Under the pieces are notes generated by a model. The model did not search any database. It saw only the letters and a list, made by a program, of their open reading frames with translations, and was not told the DNA's origin. The position numbers and the translations under genes are program-made. This document shows, one piece after another, positions 20,801 through 31,500 of a stretch of DNA of 64,000 nucleotides. Source of the stretch: Bursaphelenchus xylophilus (Eukaryota; Nematoda; Chromadorea; Rhabditida; Aphelenchoididae); contig CAJFCV020000005.1 of the NCBI GenBank assembly GCA_904066235.2, positions 1,054,001 to 1,118,000 of the forward strand, given 5' to 3'. How positions within the stretch are numbered: position 1 is the first letter of the stretch; every line of letters begins with the position of its first letter.

Positions 20801-23578
20801 ATTTGCATTGCACAGTGCAGAAATATCTAAATTTCGTTTTTCGCACAGTGCAACCATTTTGATTGTTACAGATGGCGTTGTGAATGCCCAAAAGGTCCTC
20901 AGAAACAACATATACTTTTTTTTGCCAAAATTGAACGCATGGCTTTGCAAAATTGATGTGTATTGGCATTGCACAGTGCGAAAAATCAATCGCCGAATTT
21001 TGCACCGTGCGAAATCATAAATTTTAATTTTTGCACAGTGCAATAGTAAAAATAAAAAAAATATATTTTTTACATAAAAAAGATGGTCTTGGCATGCCAT
21101 AAAACCATTTACCTCTGTACTACTCGGATAATAAATATTGAGGAAGCTCGGAATAAACCCGGGGATCCCAAAAATCCTCTGTGCCATCGTATCGCACAAT
21201 TTGGCTCGTTTTGCTGGGTCAGCAACAGCCTCGTAACAAGTTCCATTCATGCCTTTCATAGTTGGCGGCGGTCCGTACTCGACAAGATGCCCAAAATGCA
21301 TCCAGAAGTCGGGGAGACCATACTTGAAAGTCCAGGAAATAACTTTGACATAAATGTCGTTAAATGCATCCTCGTCACTGAACGCGGCTTTACTATAGAA
21401 GTTATAGAGGATACGATAATTGTCATTGCGTTCGTCGGTGGTATCTCCGGGCCCCGGGTTGCGGTCAATGTTTAGCAGAGTCGTGTTGCTCTCGCACTGT
21501 GCGTAGAAATCTTTGATCGTTTTGATGGGTGCGGGCTGAAGATATAGGGGTAAAAATTGATCAAAGCAAAAGTATAGACTTTAGTTAAAAGCTTTTTTTT
21601 CGATTTTTTTGAAAGTCTTGAATGCACAGCGCAGAAATAAAAAAATAAGTTTTTGCACCGTGCAATCACTTTTTGACTTGTTTAAAGATTCATGGTAGAA
21701 GGTAACGAGATAAAAATTACTACGATATTGCAAAACTGCTTCTGCCAATACTATTTCTTTGTTTAGAGATCTAAAAATTAGCTGCACAGTGCGCAAATCA
21801 AAATTCAAATTTTTGCACCGTGCAAAATTTTTTCAACTTTTTGGCTGTTTGTAAAGGTGAGTACTAGAATAAAAAGTGATGGATAAGGAAAGGAAGCCAG
21901 TTTACACCATACTACGTATGTTTTTTAGGCCAAATTACATTGCACAGTGCGTAAACTTGAAAACATATTTTTTGCACCGTGCGTTGAAAAGTTTGGCATT
22001 TTCCAAAGTTGCAGAGGAAGAAAATGTAATGGAAAATGAAATAGAGGGTGATAGGAAAATGCGTTCTCAAAAACAAAAAGCTTTCAGGTCTAAAGATTGC
22101 GGGTTCAGTGCAAACATTTGATTTTTCGTCCTGCACAGTGCAGTCGATGGTATTGGAAATTATTCGGCTGTAAAATTGTTTTATGATATACGAAATAATC
22201 GACAGATATTTTCTTTGTCTGTACAAGCTATTTTTATCTGTCTTACAGCGATATATTTCCTGTACTCCGCCGAAATCTCAAATTATGTTATCCGCACTGT
22301 GCAATGTGATTTAGCAAAAAACTGAAAATTCCAGTCAGAATTTCTATCGCTTTCTTATCAAATCACAACCAAATTTGCCCCAAACTTACATCACTGTCAC
22401 TTCTTTCTTTCAGAATCCTCTCTGCGGTCTGGATTTTGTGTTTTTGGAAGGCGGACTTTATGACTGTTACGAGGCCATCGCCGGCATAGCGCGGAAAGTC
22501 TTCGCAGGGGTCGTAGGAGCGGTTCATAGCCGCTTCAATCAGCTCGCCTTTGTATTTGACATACTCGGTGTTCTGAAAAAAATATTATAAAGTAAGAAAA
22601 GTGGAGCCTCTGCACAATGAAGGGCATCTTTGTGGCCCGATTTGAATTGGCTATAACTTCTTTCGTTTTTGGCCAAATCTTAAAATTATTTTTTTCCCTG
22701 AATCCTCAGACAACCCCATTTTGTTTGATACCAAATATGTTATACATAAATAAGTGTCATCTACAGTTATTGGATTTATTCACGAAGTTTGTCCAGAACC
22801 GAGGGAATGCCTTCACCAAGGACCATTCGACGAATTCTGGTGTTCTTATTCTCATCGTCGATTTTCGGCAGGGGAAATTCCACCGTATTTTTCTTTCACA
22901 CCGTACTCCATTTTCGGACACACCGGGAAACACCGAAAAAACAACCGAAAAAATGACCTCCAAGAAAAAAAATCCAATAACTGTAGATGACACTAAGCTA
23001 CGTATAACATACTTGGTATCAAACAAAATGGGGTTGTCTGAGGATTCAGAGAAAAAAAGAATTTTAAGATTTGGCCAAAAACGAAAGAAGTTATAGCAAA
23101 TTCAAATCGGGCTACAAAGATGCCCCACCCTGTATTTCAAGAAAACCTGTCTATAACGAATAAATTTTTAATATTGTAAAGAGGTTGCAAGTGTCAAGTG
23201 TAAGTCAAAATTAACCTCTGTATAACAAAACCCTTCTATAACGAATATTTTTTTGTTCTGCTCGATTTTTCTATGGACGAAAAATCATGTTATCCATGAC
23301 AAAAATTGATCAAATTTTTTTGAAAAATCTATTTTTTCGAAAACAAAAACTGTGTCTATATAGGTAGTACGCCCCGGAAAACTCAGAAATGACATTGATT
23401 TTCCTCAAAAATTACCGTAACATACTGAAATTGTAAAAAAATTGATGAAAATGACACCTTTTCCTTAAAAAATCCATATCTTTCCTCTATAAGTAGTTTG
23501 ATTTTTTGATTTTCTCACCGGATTTATTCCATTTACCACTCCGAATATTCCCAAAAATATTAGACTTGAGAGTTTCAT
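17820..23578 (-). CDS. Secreted M13 (neprilysin)-like protein lacking the zinc motif
   Basis: Seven reverse-strand exons: 23519-23578, 22390-22572, 21113-21535, 20429-20582, 19518-19822, 18441-18582 and 17820-18175, summing to 1623 nt (540 residues plus stop) with all phases consistent. Exon 1 is a signal peptide (MKLSSLIFLGIFGVVNG). SYDPCEDFPRYA matches the DPCxDFxxYA motif that opens the M13 ectodomain. Exon 5 (LNVSDAEKKRQIDYV through KYFGNLDMS to WTPPLD) matches the end of the M13 N-domain. The C-terminus (DVQLYFINLAQ, SNAFKCEPGTKY, EECRVL) matches the family's end. M13 enzymes are usually about 700-750 residues. Here exon 6 goes straight from the segment equivalent to VFPAGILQPPFF into AFSNFVFAFQDEA where HExxH should stand, and the following ExxxD helix is missing. 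It is probably a catalytically dead homologue. Introns are filled with GCAC-N-GTGC sites. Confidence 0.82.
18600..19430. repeat. Phased GCAC-N-GTGC array in M13-like intron 5
   Basis: Sites start at 18610, 18641, 18673, 18710, 18739, 18769, (18794 degenerate), 18826, 18856 and 18888 (degenerate), mean step about 31 bp, then continue past a partial tandem duplication (about 18780-18990 resembles 19030-19260). Flanks tend to TTTT/AAAA but spacers differ. Confidence 0.9.
19900..20350. repeat. Phased GCAC-N-GTGC array in M13-like intron 4
   Basis: Site starts 19907, 19937, 19968, 19989, 20019, 20050, 20083, 20115, 20146, 20170, 20200, 20231, 20263 and 20294: steps of 30-33 bp with two steps of 21 and 24 bp. 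Some sites carry one changed base (GTGG or GTGA in the right half). Confidence 0.92.
20640..22300. repeat. Scattered GCAC-N-GTGC pairs in M13-like introns 2 and 3
   Basis: Isolated pairs or triplets with otherwise unrelated spacers: 20650/20681, 20810/20843, 20971/21002/21033, 21624/21655, 21784/21815 and 21952/21974. Steps are 31, 33, 31, 31, 31, 31 and 22 bp. Pairs are separated by ordinary intron or exon sequence. Confidence 0.88.
22621..23133. mobile_element. Inverted-repeat element in M13-like intron 1, possibly carrying a gene fragment
   Basis: Arms of about 150 bp (GGGCATCTTTGTGGCCCG at 22622 and CGGGCTACAAAGATGCCC near 23107) enclose about 210 bp. On the reverse strand the interior reads a protein-like stretch (PKIDDENKNTRIRRMVLGEG, then IPSVLDKLRE and stop) that shifts frame partway. 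The right end is CACCCTGTA; the left end is degraded. Confidence 0.65.
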
Positions 23579-23805
23579 CGTACAAAATGAAAATGAAGAT
23601 CGAAAACCACAAAGGAAATTAGAATTGAAACGCTTATTAAAATTGAATTTGCCACTTTATTTGATTATAATCAAAATTTGAAATTCAAATTGAAATTATA
23701 GCCACTGCTTGAAGAGAGAGTTTGTTTTTGTAAAATACGTTTATTCGTCCTTAAAAAAAACTCTTTTTAATATAATAATTTTTTTGAAAATATCGCACTT
23801 GATCC

Positions 23806-26800
23806 TTACAAACGAGCTCGTTCGTTGCCAACGGGACGTCCTCGGACTCTCCAAACATCCTGAAAAAAATATTTAGTTATTTTGGCAATGAAAAATTAGA
23901 AAAATTTTGTTTTTTTTTTTTTTTTGCACTGTGCAAGAAGTTAATTCTTGAATTCCGCACTGTGCGAAAATTCAAAATCAATTTTTTGCACTGTGCAAAA
24001 ATCAGAAAAAAAAATTTGCACGGTGCAGAATAATTTTTCTGCACTGTGCAAGAAATTAATTCTTAAATTTTGCACTGTGCAAAATAAAAATTTTTTTTTT
24101 ATCGCACTGTGCGAACATTCAAAATCAATTTTTTGCACGTGCAAAGCTCAAAAAAAAAAAACATTTGCACGCACTGTGCAAGAAATTAATTTTTAAATTT
24201 TGCACTGTGCAAAATAAAATTTTTTTTTATCGCACAGTGCGAACATTCGAAATCTATTTTTTGCACTGTGCAATGTTAAAAAAAATATGTTTTTAACGGT
24301 ACAGTCCAAAAATCAAAAAGAGACATTTGCACTATGCAAAATCAAATAAAAAAACTTCTGAGGCGTGAGATTAAAAAAAAAAACAAAATGCACAGTGCAA
24401 AATTAAAATATTCTTTTGCACTGTGCAAGATCAAAAATTCTTCCCGCTTTGTATATATTCAAAAAAATTGCATCGTGGAAAACATAACCCCCATTCCGAC
24501 TCACCGCAAAGCTCCATCCCGGCCATTCGACGCCTCTTTTCTCGCACTTTGCCTTGGCCATATCCAAAATTTCCTTTTCCAAAATCTCCTGATTCGTCCC
24601 TTTCACATCAATGTAATCGCAAAGCTTGCCATTCGCGTAATGACAGGAGATGGCTTTTCGGAAGCCTTCAGTGCGATTAGCGCCGCTTCCATGAATCAGC
24701 AGTGGATGGAAGAAGACGGTGTCTCCGGCGTCCATTTCCACGTAAACCCGGGGGCAATTCGGGTCGTAGTCTTGGATTCCGTAGTAAGCTTTGTTTACAC
24801 CGCCCTGTAAATATTTTTCTGGGTAATTTTTGAAAGAAAAATGGTCTTAAAAGTTCAAAAAAAAGACTGCACTGTGCGGTGAAATCAAATTGAAATTTTT
24901 GCACAGTGCGGAAAAATGACGTCAGAAAATTTTTAAATAAAATGTGGCTTGTTAAATTGATGAGAGTAGAGTAATTTAAAATTAATTTCGTCAAATTACC
25001 AGCAAAATTACGCGTTATATTACACATTAAATTTTCCGCACAGTGCGAAATTTAAAATTTCAAAATTCCGCATTGTGCGGTAAAAAATTTCATACACAGA
25101 ATGTCTAAAATACAACAGCGGTTCATTTTAGACGATTCTCATCAAGTTTTAGCCTTTGCTCTACAAAATCAGGCGTTATATTGCACTTGAGGTTTGTTGC
25201 ACAGTGCAATATTCATAAATATGAAATGTGCACTGTGCAGTCGGGGAAAATAAAAAATCTGGTCATAAGAAGAAAATTCAGATTAAAAACAGTCCTTTAT
25301 AGAAAATTTTGGGTCAAAAAGCATCTGTACAACACAGTAAATTACACTTTTGTCATTCGCACAGTGCAAAAAGATAATTCTGGCCAAACAGAAAAAGTCA
25401 GTGAAAAAATTAAAATTTTTGAAAAAAAGCTTGTCAAGAAGCTTAAAATTGTATGCTGTAAAAATGTTCGTTATACAAAGACATCGTTATATAGAGGTTT
25501 TGGACTTTTTTTTTATTGTTATTACACAGCTTAAAATTACGTATTTTAAAATTTTCCAATCGAAAAAACCTTTCTCACCTCCCATTTAGGATAATCATGG
25601 TCCAATAATTTCCCCTTGTGACTTCTAGGGACCACCACCAAACATCCATTGGCTCGATTTACCTTCTCCATGGCAGTCCAGGCGCAACAAATAAAATCGG
25701 CCGGCCTAAACGGGAAATACTGCAAATCCTGATGCAACGGATGTCTAGAAGTCAATTTTCCCGAATCGGGAGGCTTGTTGATCAACATCGTATGCATTGA
25801 CATCAAATTTTCTTGGCCAATTAGGTCGCCGACAACATCCAAAATCGCGGGATTCCGACAGAAATCGAACAAAACAGGGTCGAAATTGAAGTCCTGCAGC
25901 TTTGTGATGGCGCGTTCGCCGGATTTGAACTCCGACTTTGCGATGGCAACATCCCGCATAACGACCATTTCGGAGGGAACGTTTTTGCCCGAGCAGATTT
26001 CACGGAAACGGTCCCTGAAAAGAGAGTTTTTGATGACAAGAAATTTTAGCTGGCGCGGGTAAAACTTGGCATATATTTAAGTTAGGAATTATGGAAGACA
26101 TATTTGGAATTTTTAGCTTGCGCTTTGAAGAGACCATTGAGATTTTTTAAAATTCGCAGTTTTGAGAGGTAAGGGGGGACCAAGGCAAAAATTTTGAAAA
26201 AATTATTAACTCAGATTTGGCCAAAACTTGGCCTAAATTTAGGTTAGGACTTTATAAGACATAATTGAGATTTCTAACTCGCGCACTGCAGAAATCTCTG
26301 AGCTTTTTTTAATTTTGTTAAAATCTTCAGTTTTGGGAGGTAAGGGGGGACCAAGGCAAAAATAAAAAAAAAAAAATTACCTGGCTCGGCCAAAACTTAG
26401 CATAGCTTTAGATTAGGACTTTGTAAGACATACTTGAAATTTTCAGCTCGCGTTTTGCAGAAATCTCCGAGATTTTTTAAAACTTTCAGTTTTGAGACGT
26501 AAGGGGGGAGCAAGGCAAAAATTTTGAAAAAATTATTTAATCAGATTTGGCCAAAACTTGGCATAAATTTAGGTTAGGACTTTATAAGACATAATTGAGA
26601 TTTTTAGCTCGCACATTGCAGAAATCTCTAATAAGCTTTTTTTACTTTTGTTAAAATTTTCAGTGTTGGGAGGTAAGGGGGGACCAAGGCAGAAATTTTG
26701 AAAAAATTATTAACTCAGATTTGGCCAAAACTTGGCATAGCTTTAGATTAGGACTTTGTTAAACATATTTGAAATTTTTAGCTCGCGTTTTGCAGAAATC

Positions 26801-27854
26801 TCCGAGATTTTTTAAAACTTTCAGTTTTGAGACGTAAGGGGGGACCAAGGTAAAAATTTTGAAAAAAAAATTTATGCTCAGATTTGGTCAAAACTTGGCA
26901 CGAATTTAGATTGCAATTTTGTAAGACATATTTGAGATTTTCGACTCGCGTTGTGCAGAAACTAACATGATTTTTACAGCAAGAACCAAAAAAAATTTAA
27001 CATTTTTAGAGGTAAGGGGGGACCAAAGCAAAATTTTTGAAAAAATTGTCAGCTCATATTCTGCTGAAACTCGGAATATATTTGGATTAAAATTTTGTAA
27101 GACACATTTGAGAGTTTTAGCCTTGGATTTAGCAGAAATCACTGAGATTTTTAGATCGAAAATTCAGAAAATTTTCATTTTTTTTTTCAAAATTAAAAAT
27201 TGGCAGTCTCTTCTAAATGGAAAGTAGGCAATTCATGCAAAAAATAGATTTTTACCCAGCAAAGTATGCAACTAAACTAGTAAAAATAAATTTTTCTCCC
27301 CGACGGTCTCCTCCTTTTCTGTACTCTCTCATCTGCAAAGATCGTTCAATATTTCGGCTCAAAATAAAAACTACGCGCTGAAACTTTGAGGAATAAATCT
27401 GTAGACAGACTAGACAATACGTGCAAAATTTCAAACAAATCCGAACTTTGTGCGATGTGTTATGATCGATTTTAGACTCACAAGTATCTCTGCAATTCCG
27501 CTTTGGAAACGATGTTTTTCAGGACAATGAATCCATTTTTGTCGTAGAATTGGAGTTGCTCTTTGGAGAGAACAAGGCCTGGCTTGGAGTAGTCGGGCTG
27601 AAAATAAAAAAATATGGCGAAAAGTAATTTTCAAAGTAATTTTTCAAAGTAAAATTTGAAAAAATTAAAATTTTTGATGAAATTTGAGATAAACTTGATA
27701 AAAACGCTATGAAAATGGCTAGATTCGTCCGTAATTTGAACCATAATTTGTTTTTTGCCCCCTAGCCGATATCTTATCGCAAAATTAAAACAAATTTTTA
27801 CGGATGTCATCGTATTTTACCTCCATTTTTACTTACCTTATGGGTTAAACTCAT
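23806..27854 (-). CDS. phyh: Phytanoyl-CoA dioxygenase (PhyH)
   Basis: Fe(II)/2-oxoglutarate enzyme that hydroxylates phytanoyl-CoA at C2, the first step of peroxisomal alpha-oxidation. Five reverse-strand exons, 27837-27854, 27482-27597, 25579-26014, 24505-24804 and 23806-23859, total 924 nt (307 residues plus stop), all phases consistent. The iron ligands are His139 and Asp141 in RHPLHQDL and His228 in HPLLIHGSG; Arg239 in GFRKAISCH binds 2-oxoglutarate. Other family blocks: [37 protein letters not shown]. Start MSLTHK in an 18-nt exon with a GTAAGT donor. The human protein begins with a cleaved PTS2 leader, absent here; instead the protein ends ERARL, and A-R-L fits the PTS1 consensus. Lies 227 bp upstream of the M13-like gene on the same strand, close enough for an operon. 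Intron 2 holds a tandem repeat. Confidence 0.95.
23920..24460. repeat. Phased GCAC-N-GTGC array in the last PHYH intron
   Basis: Site starts 23926, 23957, 23988, 24018, 24041, 24072, 24104 and 24135 (last lacks the central base), steps 31, 31, 30, 23, 31, 32, 31; continues with less regular sites to about 24430. Confidence 0.92.
24865..25370. repeat. GCAC-N-GTGC pairs in PHYH intron 3
   Basis: Pairs 24869/24901, 25038/25070 (second GCATTGTGC) and 25199/25230, plus a single near 25359. Pair spacing is 31-32 bp with unrelated spacer sequence. Confidence 0.85.
26050..27200. repeat. Tandem repeat of about 168 bp, six to seven units, in PHYH intron 2
   Basis: GTAAGGGGGGACCAAGG-type landmark at 26168, 26339, 26498, 26671, 26832 and 27011; units share TTGGCCAAAACTTGGCAT and GCAGAAATCTC. 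The outer units at 26050 and 27050-27160 are more diverged. Confidence 0.85.
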
Positions 27855-28561
27855 CTTTTTTTTCAAAATCTCAAAATTAGTCAAAAACAAAACAAAAATT
27901 TAGCTCACCACTGAAATTTCTAGACTAAATAGCGTCTTTTTTGCACTTATGATATAGAAATTGGAGTGAGGGCGACGTGAAATTTAGACTAGACATATTG
28001 TAGTCAGCTATCCGAAATCGATCAAAATTTCAAAAACAAGCATTAAAATGTGTTGTCACATTTTAAAAAACACATGGAAATTGTTGATTAGTCGCAGTCT
28101 GCAAAAGTTCAATTGTGTTTTGTGCATCAGGGCTACTGTAACATGCAATTTTGACATTTTGTAAAAACTGTATTTTACAATTAAATTTTAAGTTAAAATA
28201 TAATTCACATTGAAGCTAAAAGTGATTTATGGTATAATAAGGATATTTTCAACATAAATTTTTGGATTTTATACAGTAGTATTCGTATTTTACCGTAAGA
28301 TCAAAACTTGCCGTATCGCTAAAATAAAGTGTGAATTTGGAATTATCAGGACTCCTCAGATGCCATAAGACTATTACCCCATCAACAACTGCCTTGAAAA
28401 TCTCAAAACAGCTTTATTTTGTCATTCATTGACATTTCACCTGCGTCTCTCCACGAAAACAATTGATGCCAAAAGTTTTGGCATTCTGTTTTAACCCATT
28501 TCTCCACATTTTTCTCGTTTTCCTATCTTCGCCTTGTAATTTCCATTGAATCCACATCAAA
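27855..28561. promoter_or_regulatory. Shared upstream region between PHYH (-) and PWP2 (+)
   Basis: About 700 bp separating two divergently transcribed genes, so it must hold both promoters. No TATA-like or known motif stands out. GCAC-N-GTGC sites and hairpins are absent here. Confidence 0.5.
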
Positions 28562-31500
28562 ATGGAATCAAAATTTCAGGTAAGGACTTATTTTTTTGAT
28601 CAAAATGTTATTCATGCCATTGTACATCTAAATTTTTATTTTTTTTAGTTGTCAGATGTGGTTGGAGCTGTCTTTCAAAATGGAAACCTTAAATTCTTCA
28701 CCAAAGATCATTTGGCCTGTCCGATTGGCAACAGAGTCAAGGTTATGGACCTGAAAAAGTAGGTATTTTGTGTTACATTAGTTTACGTTTAGTGATGCTT
28801 CTCATATTCTTGATTGCGAGTCCAATTTCAACGTGGTTCACATGGCTTTCAGCCGAGATGGAAGTATGGTGGCGTTGGTGAATGAAGGTAAGCTTTTGAA
28901 TTTTCTTTTCTGCGATTTTAGAGGCAATTTATCTTATCCATGATGGCTACTAACATTGTTCTGAAATCTTTTATATTTATGCCTAAAATGAAGTCTAAAC
29001 TCGAGGGTTTTCAGTTGGAATCGTCAGTCTGGTCTCGTTGGTTCTCAATTCAGTCATTTATCAAAGAAAGATTGGACAACACGTGAGATGTGCGGCTTTT
29101 TCTCCCAACAGCAAGTATCTGGCGTTTGGAATGGATGGATACGTCGCCATCTACTCTGTGGACGTTGATTGTCTTACCCCGGAACCTCTAAGGCTTCTCA
29201 GCAGAAGACAGTTCGCAAATATGTCAGCACAAACTACTTTCACTCAGCTGGAATGGTCGTTTGACTCAAGGTAAGATGTTATACATGATATTGATGATGG
29301 TTGGGGAAATATGGATGGTTCATAGATTTGAAGGGATAAATGAAAATGATTTTTGGAAGGGACATTGACTATGATATAGCGGTGCTTTATGAGAAATTTG
29401 GCGATTGTAGCTGGGATATATTTTGTGTTATAGACAATTTTCTGAAACCCATCAAGAATTTGCCAAGGTTAATATAATTTAGGTGAAATTTAGAGTTGAG
29501 GTTGGATTTTGTCCCGGGTTTTTGGTTAAGTGAGGAAGTCCATGAGCTGTTTTGAGATTTTAAGCGTTCTTGAAAATTAGCCAACCTGTTTTAGACATCA
29601 AAATTAGAAATTTTATTTTTTTTCATTTTTTCAAAATTTCGAAGTTTATTCTGACATAAACGATGTTTCAGATTGCTTACAGTCTCATCCAACTCTCACA
29701 TTCAACGGGTTTATGCTCCATTGAGGGCTCTTCCCAGGTTCAATATGTTATCCTTGCCCGAAAGAGCTGAAATCATTGGTGCTTGGTTCAGAACAAGTTC
29801 AACTTATGATGTAAGTGGCTTGACTAAACTGTATTTTACTAGATATTAGCCTCACAATGTATTTGAGGAAAATATTTAAAAAATTTTATATTATTTTAGA
29901 TCCTTTTGGTGACAAAAAGAGGAATTATCTCCAATTATTCCGCCTCCTTAGACCCCGTGGAAGTTATGAAGCCTCTGGAGGAAGATGAGCAGTTCAAAGA
30001 AGCCAGAATGTTCTTCAAATACGATTCAAAGTAAGTATTTTGACTATTTTTTGAGATTTTCGAAATTTAGGCCTGCGATTTACGACAAATTCGAGAGTAA
30101 CGGCCGTCCAAATGTCACGTCTGCCGCATTCGACAAGAAGAATGAGTTGTTGGCCATTGGGTTCGAGAATTCCGAGATCGTCATCGCCAATTTGTCCATG
30201 GGTCTTCATGTCACCAAACATTTGAAGTGAGTTTCAGCGAAAAATAAGGAGAATATTAGAAAGGAAGAGGGGTTAAAAGATGATATGGTCATTTTGTCGT
30301 GTTTTAGATTTATTTTTGAGGTTTCAAATGGGATAAAAATATTTTTGCAACTAAATTTACCTTCTTTTAGTGATTTTTTGACAAAAAATTTATATTTTAA
30401 AAATTTTATGGGTGAAATTGGCAGTGTAAATGGATGGAGAGTGTAGAAATTGCCATTTGGAGTTTTTCGAAAGGAATTTTGATCGTATTTTGGGTTAAGT
30501 TTTGCTTTATTTTGCAAAATTTGATTTCTTTTAGGTAAAATTGACGATTTTTGGAAAAAATTTTTGTTCAGCGACTTTTATTTTAGTTTTGAAATAACAT
30601 TTAGGGTCTCTACTGTAATTTTAGTGCTAAAAAATTCAAATAGTTTTCGAATTTTTGGGTTTTTTCGTCATTTTAACCTTATTTCGAAAGGAAAGTACTT
30701 CTATGGGGTATGGAGTTACAGGTCGAGACATGTACCAAAAAATCGCAAAACTTTTCTGATTCAGAATGTGCAAAAATTAGCTGCCTAATTTTGGTCTGTA
30801 AGGGTGAAAAACCCCTCAGAACTTTTCTTGCAACACCAAGCAAATGCCTTTTTGACCACGTTTTTACCAATTCAAAAGCTTTTTTTGGAGCTAAAATAAA
30901 CCCCGGAATCTTGACAAGCCTTGAAATAGCAAATTTGATTAATACTACACCTTATTAATAATTGCAATGTAAAAACGGGGTAGTATTAATCAAATTTGAT
31001 ATTTTAAGGCTTGTAAAGATGTCAGGGTTTACTTTAGCTCAAAAAAAGCTTTTGAATTGTTAAAAACTTGGTAAAAAGACATTTGCGTGGTATTGCAAAA
31101 GTTCTGAGGATTTTTTCGCCCTTACAAACCAAAATTGAGCAGCTAATTTTTACATATTCTGGATCCGAAAAATTTTGCGATTTTTTTGATATATGTCTCG
31201 ACCTGTAACTCCATACCCCATCGAAGTACTTTCCTTGTAAAATTGCCATCCCATAAAACAAGTTTTAACACCGTTAATCATCCAAATTCAACATTATTTC
31301 CCAAAAAATCCTCCATTTACTTTCCTTGTAAAAATTTCGTTTTTTTTGTCAATTTTGAAATTTTCAGCCTAAATTTGGGCATCCCAATCGAAGCCATCGA
31401 CATTACCGACAACCTGCTCGCATTCGGAACCGGGCGCGGCTACAACGGCGCCCTCTACGTGTGGGATCAGCGCTCCGAAATCTTCGCCGTCAAACAGCAA

